In this document: piece by piece, positions 26,124-35,779 of the stretch
How positions within the stretch are numbered: position 1 is the stretch's first letter
How the letters are laid out: every line of letters begins with the position of its first letter
Source: Negativicutes bacterium
GTDB lineage: Bacteria; Bacillota_C; Negativicutes; Sporomusales_B; JARLHX01
Assembly (NCBI GenBank): GCA_031292015.1
Contig: JARLHY010000023.1
Span: 1 to 64,000, forward strand
Direction of reading: 5' to 3'
DNA: 64,000 nucleotides
The notes under the pieces: model-generated
The model's input: the letters and a program-made list of their open reading frames with translations, nothing else
Told to the model about the DNA's origin: nothing
Database searches by the model: none
Translations under genes and position numbers: made by a program

Positions 26124-28130
26124 ATGCCTGAGAGGCCGTCTTTTTGGTTCGATACCCGTATTTACCTCGCCGTATCGGCAGCGCTGCTGCTGGTAATCGT
26201 CTTTTACAATCCATATATAGCCGTCCTTGGCGCGATTCTGCTTTTTGCCCTGTATCGCTACGGACGGGAACGCTATCTGACCCGCCGGCGGGAGCTTGAT
26301 GCTTATATCGACTCACTGTCCCAGAACGTCGGGCGGGCTTCGCTGTACGCGTTGCAGAATGTGCCGCTGGCCATCGCCATCCTCGAACGCAGCGGACAGC
26401 TTCATTGGCGTAACGGGGTGCTGGCCGACTGGGCCGGAGTCGAACTGGAAGCAGGCGACCTGATCCAAAAAGCCTGGCCCCAGATCGATCCTGACAAGCT
26501 ATGGGGCAAGACCGGGCTGGATACTTTCCGGGCCGGGGACTGGCATTATCAGATTGTCTATAAACCTCTTACCGGAGCCAAAACCAGCGACACGCCGCTC
26601 ATGATCCTCTGCATCACCGACATCACCGCCAGCGAAACCGTGCGGGTTCAGTGCCAGGGGGCCCTGCCTGTTTTGGTTTATGTTCAGATCGATAATTACA
26701 GCGATGTGCTGAAAGGCCTTAACGAAAGCCAGCGGTCGGCTATCCTGGCCGAAGTCAACCGCCGGCTCGGCGACTGGACTGGCGCGTTGGAAGGGTTTAT
26801 CAAGAAATATTCCGAAGACACCTATATCGCTATTTTTGACCACCGCGCCCTGGAGAGCCTGCTTGGTGACAAGTTTGATATTCTCGATCAGGTGAGAGCC
26901 ATCCACGGCGGCAACCGCCTCCCGGTGACCCTGAGCATGGGGGTGGCGGCGGCCGAAGAATCGATTGCCGCGCTGGGCCAGCGGGCTCAGGCCGGACTGG
27001 ATCTGGCCCTCGGCCGGGGCGGCGATCAGGCAGTGGTGCATATCGCCGGCAAGGTGCAGTTTTACGGCGGTAAAGCCAAAGCAGTGGAAAAAAACACCCG
27101 GGTCAAAGCCCGGGTCGTGGCCCAGGCCATCCGGGACGCCATTGTACACTCCGACCGGGTGTTGGTAATGGGACACGCCAACGAGGACTTCGACAGCCTT
27201 GGGGCGGCTCTGGCGGTCTGCAGAATGGCCCGCAGCCAGGGGATAACGGCGCATATCGTTGTCAGCCAGCCAGGCATTGCTGTCGATAAACTGGGCGAAT
27301 TTCTGCTGGAATACGCAGAATACCGCGATATATTTATCAATCCGGGCCAAGCCCTAAGCTCGGTCGGGCCGGATACCCTGCTGTTCGTGGTCGACACCCA
27401 CCGGCCGGCGATGACCGCGGCGCCCGAACTGCTGGCGAAGGCCGAAAAAATGATTATCATCGATCATCACCGGCGCTCCGAGGACTTTATCGCCAATCCG
27501 CTGCTGGTATACATGGAGCCGTCGGCTTCGTCCACCAGCGAGCTGATCACCGAACTGCTTACTTATTTTGATGAAAAATTGGAACTGACCCGCCTGGAGG
27601 CCTCCGCCCTGTACGCAGGCATCGTCGTTGACACCAAAAGCTTCGCCACCCAGACTGGCGTGCGGACCTTCGAGGCCGCGTCCTATCTGCGCCGAGCCGG
27701 CGCCGATCCCCGGCTGGTGCGGCAGTTGTTCCGGGTTGATCTTGAAACCCTCAAGAATCGGGCCGAGATCATCAACAATACCCAGATGCTGCCTGGCGGG
27801 GTAGTAATCGCCACATATACCCATAAGATCAAAAACAGCCAGATCGCGGCCTCGCAGGCGGCGGACATGCTGCTGAACATTGAAGGGGTGAAGGTAAGCT
27901 TCGTCCTGTTCCCCATCGAAGATGGCGTGGCTGTCAGTGCCCGTTCCCAGGGCGATGTCAACGTCCAGGTCATCATGGAGGAACTCGGCGGCGGCGGACA
28001 TCAGTCCATGGCCGGGGCCCAGGTGAAGCGCGCCGGGCTGGACGAGGTCAAAGAGAGGGTAATTGCGCTTGTCAGCAAGTATATAAAGGAGAGTGAACCC
28101 CGTGAAAGTAATCCTTCTGCAAGAAGTTAA
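26124..28130 (+). CDS. gdpP: Cyclic-di-AMP phosphodiesterase GdpP
   Basis: 668 residues with the full GdpP layout: two N-terminal membrane helices (to about residue 50), a PAS domain, a degenerate GGDEF domain ([11 protein letters not shown], no GGDEF motif), and a C-terminal DHH-DHHA1 module. The DHH part has [22 protein letters not shown] and IIDHHRR (near residue 445), and DHHA1 ends [12 protein letters not shown]. The enzyme hydrolyses c-di-AMP to pApA. It overlaps rplI by 29 bases. Confidence 0.95.
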   Translation: MPERPSFWFDTRIYLAVSAALLLVIVFYNPYIAVLGAILLFALYRYGRERYLTRRRELDAYIDSLSQNVGRASLYALQNVPLAIAILERSGQLHWRNGVLADWAGVELEAGDLIQKAWPQIDPDKLWGKTGLDTFRAGDWHYQIVYKPLTGAKTSDTPLMILCITDITASETVRVQCQGALPVLVYVQIDNYSDVLKGLNESQRSAILAEVNRRLGDWTGALEGFIKKYSEDTYIAIFDHRALESLLGDKFDILDQVRAIHGGNRLPVTLSMGVAAAEESIAALGQRAQAGLDLALGRGGDQAVVHIAGKVQFYGGKAKAVEKNTRVKARVVAQAIRDAIVHSDRVLVMGHANEDFDSLGAALAVCRMARSQGITAHIVVSQPGIAVDKLGEFLLEYAEYRDIFINPGQALSSVGPDTLLFVVDTHRPAMTAAPELLAKAEKMIIIDHHRRSEDFIANPLLVYMEPSASSTSELITELLTYFDEKLELTRLEASALYAGIVVDTKSFATQTGVRTFEAASYLRRAGADPRLVRQLFRVDLETLKNRAEIINNTQMLPGGVVIATYTHKIKNSQIAASQAADMLLNIEGVKVSFVLFPIEDGVAVSARSQGDVNVQVIMEELGGGGHQSMAGAQVKRAGLDEVKERVIALVSKYIKESEPRESNPSARS

Positions 28131-28551
28131 TAAACTCGGCAAGAAAGGCGAGATCAAGGAAGTTTCCGAGGGCTATGCCCGCAACTTCCTGCTGCCGCAG
28201 AAACTGGCGATTCTGGCGACCGCCACCAATGTCAATACCGCTACACAGCAAAAAGAGGCTGAAGTGCGCAAAACCCAGCGCCTGCTGGAAGAAGCCAAGG
28301 TTTACGCCTCCCAGATCGGGAAACTTGCGGTCACGGTGGCGGTAAAGATTGGCGAGGGCGGCCGGATGTTCGGGTCTGTCACCAGCAAGGATATCGCTGA
28401 CGCGCTGCAGGCACAGCACGGCGTCGAGCTGGATAAACGCAAAATCGAACTGAAAGACGCCATCAAAGCCGTGGGAGAATATCCGGTTACCGTTAAATTG
28501 CATCCGGAAATCAGTGCCCAGATCCTTGTCCAGGTGACCGCCGATCGTTAG
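28102..28551 (+). CDS. rplI: 50S ribosomal protein L9
   Basis: 149 residues starting [17 protein letters not shown], the L9 signature, and containing the N-terminal RNA-binding and C-terminal domains joined by a long helix. GTG at 28102 is chosen because AGGAG lies 10 bases upstream and similarity begins there. The gene starts within the end of gdpP. Confidence 0.96.
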   Translation: MKVILLQEVNKLGKKGEIKEVSEGYARNFLLPQKLAILATATNVNTATQQKEAEVRKTQRLLEEAKVYASQIGKLAVTVAVKIGEGGRMFGSVTSKDIADALQAQHGVELDKRKIELKDAIKAVGEYPVTVKLHPEISAQILVQVTADR

Positions 28552-28582
28552 AAAACCCCCCGTAATAGGAAAGGACTAAGCA

Positions 28583-30511
28583 ATGAGAAACTTTTTTAAC
28601 AAATTCATTCCCAGTCAGGTCCTGCCTTCCCGGGATTCGGCCGATCAACAACTGAAGCGCCGGGTGGCATCGCTGTTCGGGCTTTATTCCGGCATTGTCG
28701 GTTCAGAGAAAGTGGTGCTGAAAGCCGGCAAGCTGGACGCACTGGACCTGCTCCGCTCCGACCGCCTGCCTGAGCGGGTGCTGGCTCTGCAGAAACTGGT
28801 TTTCGAAGACCCGACAGTGAATAAACTCCCCTCTCATGACCAGATTCCGGCCATCCTTGACGAAATCGAGGACGAGCTGGCTGACCTGTTGGCCCGCCGG
28901 GCGGTGGAAGAAAAGATTGAGAAGAAGATCGCCGAAAAAATGGAGGAGCGCCATCAGGAATACATTCGCGAGATCAAAATGCAGGTTCTCAAAGAAGAGG
29001 ACAGCGTCGAGACGCCGCAGACTCTGAAGAAATATGCCCTGTTGGAGAAACTGGAACAGAAGAAGCTGACAAAGTCCATGATGGAACAGCTGCGCCCTGC
29101 CCTGCTCGCGGAAATCGTCGGCCAGGAACGCGCTGTCGAGGCCCTCCGGGCCAAGCTGGCTTCGCCCTATCCTCAGCATTTGATTCTCTATGGACCGCCC
29201 GGGGTCGGAAAAACCACCGCCGCCCGCCTGGTTTTGGAAGAAGCCAAGCAGCTTAAATACACTCCCTTTGCCAAGGAAGCGCCCTTCGTTGAAGTCGACG
29301 GGACGACCCTCCGCTGGGATCCCCGCGATATGACCAACCCCCTGTTGGGCTCGGTTCATGACCCCATTTACCAGGGCGCCCGCCGCGACCTGGCTGAGAC
29401 CGGCGTGCCGGAACCCAAGCCTGGTCTGGCCACCGACGCCCATGGCGGTATTTTGTTCATCGACGAGATCGGTGAAATGGATCCGATGCTTCAGAACAAG
29501 CTTCTGAAAGTGCTGGAAGACAAGCGGGTATTTTTCGATTCTGCTTATTACGAACCCAATGATCCGAATGTACCCAAATATGTGAAGAAACTCTTCGAAG
29601 AAGGCGCTCCCGCCGACTTTATCCTCATCGGCGCCACCACCCGCGAAGCGATGGAGATTTCGCCGGCAATCCGCTCGCGCTGCGCCGAAATCTATTTCGA
29701 GCCGCTGACCCCCAAGCATATCGAGGAAATCGTCTATAACGCCGCCCGGAAGCTGAGCGTCGAAGTCGATCCGGAAGTACCGCGCCTGATCAGCGAATAC
29801 ACCATCGAAGGCCGCAAAGCCATCAACATCCTCGCTGACGCTTACGGTCTGGCCCTGTATCGCGAGGAAGAGCAGACCGGTAATGTCATCATCGGTGTTG
29901 AAGAAATCTATCGCGTAGCCCAGGTCAGCCGCCTGACCCCTTATGTCAGCAACAAGGCGTCAGCCACCGGCCAGATCGGCAAGGTCTATGGCCTCGGCGT
30001 CGCCGGTTTCCTGGGTTCGGTGCTGGAAATCGAAGCGGTGGCTTTTCCGGCCGCCGAAAAAGGCAAGGGCGGCCTCCGTTTCAACGATACCGCCGGCAGC
30101 ATGGCCAAGGATTCGGTCTTCAACGCCGCTGCTGTGGTGCGCAAGATCACCGGCGAAGACCTGGCCAACTACGATATTCATGTCAACATTATCGGCGGCG
30201 GCCGCATCGACGGCCCGTCGGCCGGAACCGCCATTCTGGCGGCGGTCATCTCGGCCATTACCGCCCAGCCCATTCGCCAGGACGTCGCCATCACCGGCGA
30301 AATCTCCATCCAGGGCCGGGTCAAGGCTGTGGGAGGGGTGTTCGAGAAGGCTTACGGCGCCAAGCAGGCCGGCATTTCCATCATGATCATCCCCAAGGAG
30401 AACGATAAAGACATTCCCAAGGAACATCTGGGCCTCGCCATCCGCCCAGTGGAAACAGTCGACGAGGCACTGGCCATCTTGTTTGCCAAGCCGGACGCGG
30501 CGATTGCGTAA
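28583..30511 (+). CDS. Lon-family ATP-dependent protease (LonB/LonC type)
   Basis: 642 residues. A coiled, charged N-terminal region (to about 165) replaces the substrate-binding domain of LonA. The AAA+ part has Walker A GPPGVGKTTAA (near residue 200) and Walker B GILFIDEIGEMD (near 293). The S16 protease domain shows the Ser-Lys dyad: DGPSAGTAI (Ser near 546) and the Lys in FEKAYGAKQAG (near 590). There is no transmembrane insert, so it is cytosolic. The rplI-lon-dnaB order is seen in other Negativicutes (from memory). Confidence 0.9.
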   Translation: MRNFFNKFIPSQVLPSRDSADQQLKRRVASLFGLYSGIVGSEKVVLKAGKLDALDLLRSDRLPERVLALQKLVFEDPTVNKLPSHDQIPAILDEIEDELADLLARRAVEEKIEKKIAEKMEERHQEYIREIKMQVLKEEDSVETPQTLKKYALLEKLEQKKLTKSMMEQLRPALLAEIVGQERAVEALRAKLASPYPQHLILYGPPGVGKTTAARLVLEEAKQLKYTPFAKEAPFVEVDGTTLRWDPRDMTNPLLGSVHDPIYQGARRDLAETGVPEPKPGLATDAHGGILFIDEIGEMDPMLQNKLLKVLEDKRVFFDSAYYEPNDPNVPKYVKKLFEEGAPADFILIGATTREAMEISPAIRSRCAEIYFEPLTPKHIEEIVYNAARKLSVEVDPEVPRLISEYTIEGRKAINILADAYGLALYREEEQTGNVIIGVEEIYRVAQVSRLTPYVSNKASATGQIGKVYGLGVAGFLGSVLEIEAVAFPAAEKGKGGLRFNDTAGSMAKDSVFNAAAVVRKITGEDLANYDIHVNIIGGGRIDGPSAGTAILAAVISAITAQPIRQDVAITGEISIQGRVKAVGGVFEKAYGAKQAGISIMIIPKENDKDIPKEHLGLAIRPVETVDEALAILFAKPDAAIA

Positions 30512-30525
30512 GGAGAGGATTTCCT

Positions 30526-31866
30526 TTGTTAGACAGGGTCCCGCCCCAGAACGTCGAAGCCGAGCAGTCGGTGCTCGGCGCCATGCTGATCGAACGGGAA
30601 GCCATCTCCCGGGTAGCCGAATTCCTGCGGCCGGAGGATTTTTACCGCGAAGCCCATCGGCTGATCTATAATTCTATTGTCGAACTCTATAACAAAAATG
30701 AAGCCGCCGACCTTATTACCATAACCGAGCATCTGAAAAAGGCAGACAAGCTGGAAACCGTGGGCGGCATTTCCTATATTTCTTCCCTGGCCAACAGCAT
30801 CCCCACCGCCGCCAACGTCATCTACCACGCCAGGATCATCGAAGAAAAGGCCTTGCTCCGCCAGCTCATTAACGCCGCCACCTACATTGCCGGCATGGGC
30901 TACGAAGCTACCAGTGAAATCGTCACCATCCTGGATGAAGCCGAAAAGACCATCCTCGGGGTTTCCAACCGCAAAGTGACCGGTACTTTCTCTCCGGTCA
31001 AGAGTATCATCATGGAAGCCTTCGACAAGATCGAGCAGCTTTACGCCTCCAAAGGCGGCATCACCGGGCTGTCCACCGGCTTCAAGGACCTTGACCGGCT
31101 GACCGCCGGCCTGCAGCCGTCCGACCTTATTCTGATCGCCGCCCGTCCCAGTATGGGCAAAACGGCCTTCGTCCTCAACCTCGCCAGGAATGTCGCCGTA
31201 AAAGAGAAAAAACCGGTGGCCTTCTTCAGTCTCGAAATGTCCAAAGAGCAGCTGGTTCAACGGCTGCTCTGCTCGGAAGCACCCATCGACGCCCAGCGGC
31301 TGCGGATCGGCGATCTGAAGGACGAGGACTGGAAACGGCTGGTTCAGGCCGCTGAACGGCTGTCCACCGCGCCGATCTTTATCGACGACACCCCCGGCAT
31401 CACCGTCGCCGAGATGAGGTCCAAGGCCCGGCGGCTCAAAGTTGAGCAGGACCTCGGCCTGGTGGTCATCGACTATCTTCAGCTAATGTCCGGCCAGAGC
31501 GGCAGCGGCCGGAGCGAAAACCGCCAGCAGGAAATTTCCGAAATATCGCGGTCCTTAAAATCCCTGGCCCGGGAACTCCATGTGCCGGTGATCGCCTTGT
31601 CCCAGCTCAGCCGGGGCGTCGAGTCGCGGCAGTCGAAAAAGCCGATGCTCAGCGACCTGCGGGAATCGGGGTCGCTGGAGCAGGACGCGGACATCGTGGC
31701 CTTTTTATACCGCGAAGACTACTATAATCCTGAAACCGAAAACAAGAACCTGACCGAGGTCATTATCGCCAAGCACCGTAACGGGCCGGTGGACACCGTC
31801 ATTTTGAATTTCCATAAACAGTACACCAAATTCACCGATCATACCAGGATGCCGGAACCGGGCTGA
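30526..31866 (+). CDS. dnaB: Replicative DNA helicase
   Basis: 446 residues. The N-terminal primase-interacting domain (PQNVEAEQSVLGAML) is followed by the RecA-like helicase core with Walker A ARPSMGKTAF (near residue 208), the FFSLEMSKEQL motif, Walker B LVVIDYLQLMSG and the DLRESGSLEQDAD motif. No intein interrupts the gene. Start is TTG at 30526 behind AAGGAGAGG, 15 bases after the lon stop, so they are co-transcribed. Confidence 0.97.
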   Translation: MLDRVPPQNVEAEQSVLGAMLIEREAISRVAEFLRPEDFYREAHRLIYNSIVELYNKNEAADLITITEHLKKADKLETVGGISYISSLANSIPTAANVIYHARIIEEKALLRQLINAATYIAGMGYEATSEIVTILDEAEKTILGVSNRKVTGTFSPVKSIIMEAFDKIEQLYASKGGITGLSTGFKDLDRLTAGLQPSDLILIAARPSMGKTAFVLNLARNVAVKEKKPVAFFSLEMSKEQLVQRLLCSEAPIDAQRLRIGDLKDEDWKRLVQAAERLSTAPIFIDDTPGITVAEMRSKARRLKVEQDLGLVVIDYLQLMSGQSGSGRSENRQQEISEISRSLKSLARELHVPVIALSQLSRGVESRQSKKPMLSDLRESGSLEQDADIVAFLYREDYYNPETENKNLTEVIIAKHRNGPVDTVILNFHKQYTKFTDHTRMPEPG

Positions 31867-31952
31867 CAGTAGTTAGGACCATAAATTGCAAATGACATAA
31901 TATCAAAATGACCTGTTGTTTGAACTCATAAGAAACAATATATTTAGTCACA

Positions 31953-32010
31953 AAGTGAAATTCACTTGCATGAAGCAACAGCCGACTACGATCTGCTGTT
32001 GCTTTGCATT
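31953..32010 (+). terminator. Hairpins after dnaB
   Basis: AAGCAACAGC (31973-31982) pairs with GCTGTTGCTT (31995-32004), followed by TGCATTTAG, a weak T-run. Just upstream AAGTGAA-A-TTCACTT (31953-31967) is a perfect 7-bp inverted repeat that could be an operator for the following gene. Confidence 0.5.
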
Positions 32011-32025
32011 TAGGGAGTGAAATTA

Positions 32026-32811
32026 TTGGGCATAACTGAAATTAGATATCGCGAAGTCCAGGAGCACGCTGCCCGGCTTTCTTGGCTGCTAAAAGAACTT
32101 CATGTTGAATGTAGCGAATTTCTGCATTTATCAGAGTGGTTAGATATGGCCTCAGCGATAACTACGGTAGAAGTGGTTTGGAGTCGATTTGATTCGTGTG
32201 AGCTTTGCCCGCGCGATTATGATGATGCAAGAGGTGAAATGCTAGAGGTAGTGGTAAAAAATTTAACCACGTTCAATTTTATCTGGGGAGGCCTTGAAGC
32301 TCTTATAGATATTATTAACCCGAAGTTTGAAAAAAGGGGCGGTAAAATAACGGGAATATGTAAGTTCCTAAAGCACCATTTTGAACCGTCGCCCGCGCCT
32401 GTTGGATACTATGAGCTTATAACCGAGCTTTGTGACCTTAGGCGTAAAGATCGAGACGCAAAATCAATCAAACAATATAAACTCAGTGATTTTCTGGGAA
32501 TATATGGAATAGGCTTGAAGGCAGTGTATGAACTTCGAAATAGCTTTGCACATGGGGTATATACTATCCCGGAACCTGCTGAATGGTCTCGCAATGCAGT
32601 AGATCATTCGAGAATTATTCTTATCAGTTCACAGATAACACTGATTACTATTCAGATGATCATGACCGCGTATTTTAAAGATCAGGAAATTCTGGTTGAT
32701 TATAAAAATAGCGACAATGAATTGATAGAAGAAATGCCTTTACATCATATATTACGGCAAATCCATTTAAGTAGCTTTTTCGAAGATAAGTCAAATCTGT
32801 TTTTGGAGTGA
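32026..32811 (+). CDS. Hypothetical protein with HEPN-like R-x4-H motif
   Basis: About 261 residues, unlike anything I can name. The segment YELRNSFAHGVYTIP (near residue 170) has the R-N-S-F-A-H arrangement of the HEPN R-x4-6-H motif. This is found in many ribonucleases of toxin and defence systems, but also in proteins with no such role. Helices dominate, no signal peptide is seen, and four Cys lie near residue 60 (SCELCP). Base composition is clearly more A/T-rich than the neighbours, which suggests recent acquisition. TTG at 32026 (8 bases from AGGGAG) or GTG at 32017 could be the start. No antitoxin-like partner is adjacent. Confidence 0.55.
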   Translation: MGITEIRYREVQEHAARLSWLLKELHVECSEFLHLSEWLDMASAITTVEVVWSRFDSCELCPRDYDDARGEMLEVVVKNLTTFNFIWGGLEALIDIINPKFEKRGGKITGICKFLKHHFEPSPAPVGYYELITELCDLRRKDRDAKSIKQYKLSDFLGIYGIGLKAVYELRNSFAHGVYTIPEPAEWSRNAVDHSRIILISSQITLITIQMIMTAYFKDQEILVDYKNSDNELIEEMPLHHILRQIHLSSFFEDKSNLFLE

Positions 32812-32919
32812 GATAAGCTGTCGGTTATTTGCAACTTTTAGAAGAACCGACACTGACCGCCGGTTGTTTGCACAAATATATGCCAGGCTGGCCGGTTCAG
32901 CGGCCTGGAGCTGTAAAAA

Positions 32920-32948
32920 AACCTTCCTTGCGTAAGGAAGGTTTTTGG
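32920..32948. terminator. Bidirectional terminator
   Basis: AACCTTCCTT (32920-32929), loop GCGT, AAGGAAGGTT (32934-32943) then TTT; an A-run precedes it. It separates the HEPN-like gene from the convergent response regulator gene. Confidence 0.9.
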
Positions 32949-32954
32949 TTGTTG

Positions 32955-33641
32955 CTAAGGATTGAACCGATAGCCCGAACCCCACAAGGTTTCGATATAC
33001 TCAGGATTCGACGGGTCTTTTTCGATCTTTTTCCTTATTTTTTGAATATGGACGGCGACCGTGGCGGTATCGCCGGCATATTCATCGTTCCACAGAGCGT
33101 TAAAAATATGATTTTTGCTGAAAACGATATTCGGATTCGAGGCCAGGAAAAGCAAAAGGTCATATTCTTTGGTCGTCAGCGGGATGTCTTCGCCATTGAC
33201 CAGGACTTTATGAGACGCCGTGTTGATTTCCAGCCCTTTGTGCTGGATTACTTCCGTCGCCCCGGTGTGGCCTTTCAGCCTTTCGTACCGCTTGACATGG
33301 GCTTTGACCCTCGCCGTCAGCTCGGCCGGGCTGAAGGGCTTGGTCAGGTAATCGTCAGCCCCGTAGTCCAGGCCCCTGATTTTGTCGATATCCTCGCTTT
33401 TGGCTGATACGACGATCACCGGTATCTCCAGGGTTTTTCGGATTTCCTTGATGATTTCGTAGCCGTCTTTGTGCGGCAGCATCAGATCCACCACCACAAC
33501 GTCATACAGGCCGGAAGCCGCCTTTTTCAGGCCCTCCAGCCCGTCGCCGGCGATGTCGGCCCGATAGCCGTTAAGCTGCAGGTAGTCGCGTTCCAGTTCG
33601 GCGATATCCGGATCGTCCTCGATAATCAGGATGCGTTTCAT
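32955..33641 (-). CDS. OmpR/PhoB-family response regulator
   Basis: 228 residues. The receiver domain has the acidic pair EDD near residue 8, the phospho-acceptor Asp in VVVDLMLP (near 52), and KPFSPAEL with the conserved Lys. The C-terminal winged helix ends LWGSGYRFNP. It overlaps the histidine kinase gene by 4 bases, so kinase and regulator form a two-component pair. The target genes are unknown; the upstream ferredoxin and unknown protein are candidates only by position. Confidence 0.93.
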   Translation of the reverse strand: MKRILIIEDDPDIAELERDYLQLNGYRADIAGDGLEGLKKAASGLYDVVVVDLMLPHKDGYEIIKEIRKTLEIPVIVVSAKSEDIDKIRGLDYGADDYLTKPFSPAELTARVKAHVKRYERLKGHTGATEVIQHKGLEINTASHKVLVNGEDIPLTTKEYDLLLFLASNPNIVFSKNHIFNALWNDEYAGDTATVAVHIQKIRKKIEKDPSNPEYIETLWGSGYRFNP

Positions 33642-34825
33642 GGACAGACCTCACCCCCGCTGGTCGGCAGAATCGGAAGAAAAACAGTAAAACAGGTGCC
33701 TTCGTTCTTGGCGCTGGAGACGGTGATCCTGCCCTGGTGGGCTTCCACAAGTTCCTTGGCGATGGCCAGTCCCAGTCCGGTACTGCCGGCGCCTTTGGGG
33801 CGTTCGCTTTCAATCCGGAAAAACCGGTCGAAAATAAACGGCAGTTTATCTTCTGGAATACCGGGCCCGTTGTCCGTGACACTGATGGCGACAAAATCGT
33901 CCTGGCGGCACAGTGTGACCTGTATGGACAGGCCGGTTTCCGGCCCGTGCTGAACGGCGTTGGTTATGAGGTTGTTAAAAGCCTGATGGAACCTTTTTCC
34001 GTCAAGGCTTACCCGGCAGTCACCCTCCAACTCCACGGCGTAGTGAACCTCGATGTTGCGTTCCGCCAGGTCGAACCGGTATTCCTCCATCAGGTCGGCC
34101 ATAAACGCCCTGATAGACACATCCTCAAACAGGAAGTCCAGTTTTTGCATATCCAGCTTGGCGAATAAAAAGAGATCGTCAATCAGTTTATTCACATAAA
34201 GGATGTTCTGATGGATGGTTTGCAGGTATTTGCCGTTATGCTGCACGGCGGCTGCCGATCCGTCCAGTAACGCTTCCGTGTAGCCTTGAATCGTTGTTAT
34301 CGGTGTCTTTAAGTCGTGGGAGATATTGGCGATGAGCGCCTTCCGGTTGTCTTCGTATTCGGCCTTGAGCTTTTCACTTTCCGACAATTTTTCGGTCATC
34401 TCATTAAAGGATGCGATCAAAAACCCCAGATCGTTTGGCTTATCATAGGCTACTTTGATGTCATAATTTCCGTTGGCGACCTCATCCAGCCCCTGTTTCA
34501 AATTCTCCATCGGCATGAAGATTCTTTTTTCCAGACGCAGCAGGAAAAAAAACTGGACGATCTCTTTGAGGATAATCAAAGCCGCGAAAAAAAGGCCGAT
34601 TCCCTTGAAGCCAATCCAGCTGAACAGCAGGTAAAGGACAATCAGGGTGAATATCAGCGCCGCGGGGCGAAGGTAGCGGAAATACTTATAGTGCCGCAAA
34701 AATTCATGGCGGTGTCGATGCAGATCATCCAACCGCCGGAATTTTTCGTGCAACTGGCGAAAGTCCTCTCGATCCGAGCAGCAAAAAGGGGGAGGCCGCC
34801 GTCTGTGTCTGAACACGAATATCAC
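33638..34825 (-). CDS. Sensor histidine kinase without extracellular sensor domain
   Basis: 395 residues. A basic N-terminus (about 50 residues) precedes two membrane helices separated by only a few residues (AALIFTLIVLYLLFSWIGF, then IGLFFAALIILKEIVQFFF). A HAMP-like linker, a HisKA box NISHDLKTPITTIQGY (His near residue 176) and a HATPase domain with NLITNAVQHG, DNGPGIP and GLGLAI follow. The missing external domain suggests it senses the membrane or a partner protein. Start is GTG at 34825; an alternative start cannot be excluded because no strong ribosome binding site precedes it. Confidence 0.9.
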   Translation of the reverse strand: MIFVFRHRRRPPPFCCSDREDFRQLHEKFRRLDDLHRHRHEFLRHYKYFRYLRPAALIFTLIVLYLLFSWIGFKGIGLFFAALIILKEIVQFFFLLRLEKRIFMPMENLKQGLDEVANGNYDIKVAYDKPNDLGFLIASFNEMTEKLSESEKLKAEYEDNRKALIANISHDLKTPITTIQGYTEALLDGSAAAVQHNGKYLQTIHQNILYVNKLIDDLFLFAKLDMQKLDFLFEDVSIRAFMADLMEEYRFDLAERNIEVHYAVELEGDCRVSLDGKRFHQAFNNLITNAVQHGPETGLSIQVTLCRQDDFVAISVTDNGPGIPEDKLPFIFDRFFRIESERPKGAGSTGLGLAIAKELVEAHQGRITVSSAKNEGTCFTVFLPILPTSGGEVCP

Positions 34826-34857
34826 CCGTTGTTTCCCAAAATAGCTTTCATAACATC

Positions 34858-34886
34858 ATTATAGGGGATAGCAAGGCAGGGCGCAA
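34858..34886 (-). promoter_or_regulatory. Promoter of the two-component operon
   Basis: On the minus strand TTGCGC (34886-34881), a 17-base spacer and TATAAT (34863-34858). The -35 lies in a palindrome GGGCGCA-N9-TGCGCCC (34879-34901), possibly an operator or the terminator of the upstream ferredoxin gene. Confidence 0.55.
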
Positions 34887-34915
34887 AATTTACCTGCGCC
34901 CTATACCATAATTGT

Positions 34916-35119
34916 TCAACACCTAAGATGCACCCGCGAAGTGATTGCCCGCTGTTTGCAGGCTCGCTTGCACGCGCCGCAGCGACGGCATTTCGCCTGT
35001 TGAATCTGAAGCGCGCCGGTCAATGACGGTTCAATCGCTCCCGCCGGACAGACTGCGGCGCATTGGCCGCAGCCCAGGCAGCGTTCCGGGCGGATTGCAT
35101 ATGCTCGCTTGAGTATCAT
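34916..35119 (-). CDS. Two-cluster [4Fe-4S] ferredoxin
   Basis: 67 residues with two Cys motifs: CLGCGQCAAVCP and CRRCGACKRACK, each C-x2-C-x2-C-x3-C, enough for two [4Fe-4S] clusters. The C-terminal motif lacks the final Pro usual in clostridial ferredoxins. It starts 8 bases after the end of the unknown gene at 35128, so it belongs to that operon. A small electron carrier is likely; its partner is unknown. Confidence 0.82.
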   Translation of the reverse strand: MILKRAYAIRPERCLGCGQCAAVCPAGAIEPSLTGALQIQQAKCRRCGACKRACKQRAITSRVHLRC

Positions 35120-35127
35120 CGCCCTGT

Positions 35128-35778
35128 TTACCAGACAAAGGACAATTCAGCCCTGGCTGTCAGGTCATGGGATGCATTCAGCTCGTCTTTGGTGCTGCCG
35201 ACGAGGGTGGCCACGATTTTCTCAGCCTCACTGGCTTTATTGACGAAGATTTCGATCACAAAATCTAGACTGGCCGCTTCACAGAACTCTTTTAGGAAAC
35301 CGTGCCGAGGATGGTGGCAGGCCCCCGCCTGATTTATTTTTTCCCGCATCAGGGCAATGGTTTCTTCCGGCAGGTCGGCAGCGCTGAGTGAAATGACGGT
35401 GGTTTTGTCTTCTTGCTCCCTGGTCTGAATTGCCGTTAAGACACTCAGGCCCAAGGCGAGCCTGGAGAGTCTCCCCTTCAGTCCCCGGCAGCCGGCGGAG
35501 TGATGCATGTGTCGGATAAATTCGTGATGCCGGCACTCGCCAGGGTGCGTCCTGATGAATTCGGTATTGCTTTCGTGTTTTGCAGTATTTCCCTCATAGT
35601 CTAATTCGCTGTTGATCTTGGCCTTGGTCTGCCCGGTCAGCAAATTTTTTTCGAATTCGTTGCGCAGTGAAAATAGCCTGGTTTCATCTTTGTGGACCTG
35701 CACCGTCAGCGTCCCGTTGAAAGCCTCTTTGTTTTTCATCGTTTTGACCACATCATACATAACTTTGAGCTTGTTCAT
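35128..35778 (-). CDS. Hypothetical protein
   Basis: 216 residues, not recognised. It is soluble and charged, with a central His/Cys-rich stretch (HPGECRHHEFIRHMHHSAGCRG, residues about 77-98, quoted here as its key residues H, C, HH, H, HH, C) that could bind metal or haem, and a second one (GACHHPRHGFLKEFCEAA). The start MNKLKVMYDVVKTM follows AAGGAGG, which is folded into a hairpin (see 35780-35813). It is co-transcribed with a ferredoxin, which hints at redox or metal chemistry. No further function can be given. Confidence 0.7.
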   Translation of the reverse strand: MNKLKVMYDVVKTMKNKEAFNGTLTVQVHKDETRLFSLRNEFEKNLLTGQTKAKINSELDYEGNTAKHESNTEFIRTHPGECRHHEFIRHMHHSAGCRGLKGRLSRLALGLSVLTAIQTREQEDKTTVISLSAADLPEETIALMREKINQAGACHHPRHGFLKEFCEAASLDFVIEIFVNKASEAEKIVATLVGSTKDELNASHDLTARAELSFVW

Positions 35779-35779
35779 A

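Noticed and set aside
32026..32811. Toxin-antitoxin or abortive-infection system
   Set aside because: Only one gene with an HEPN-like motif, no partner, so evidence is too thin for a system call.
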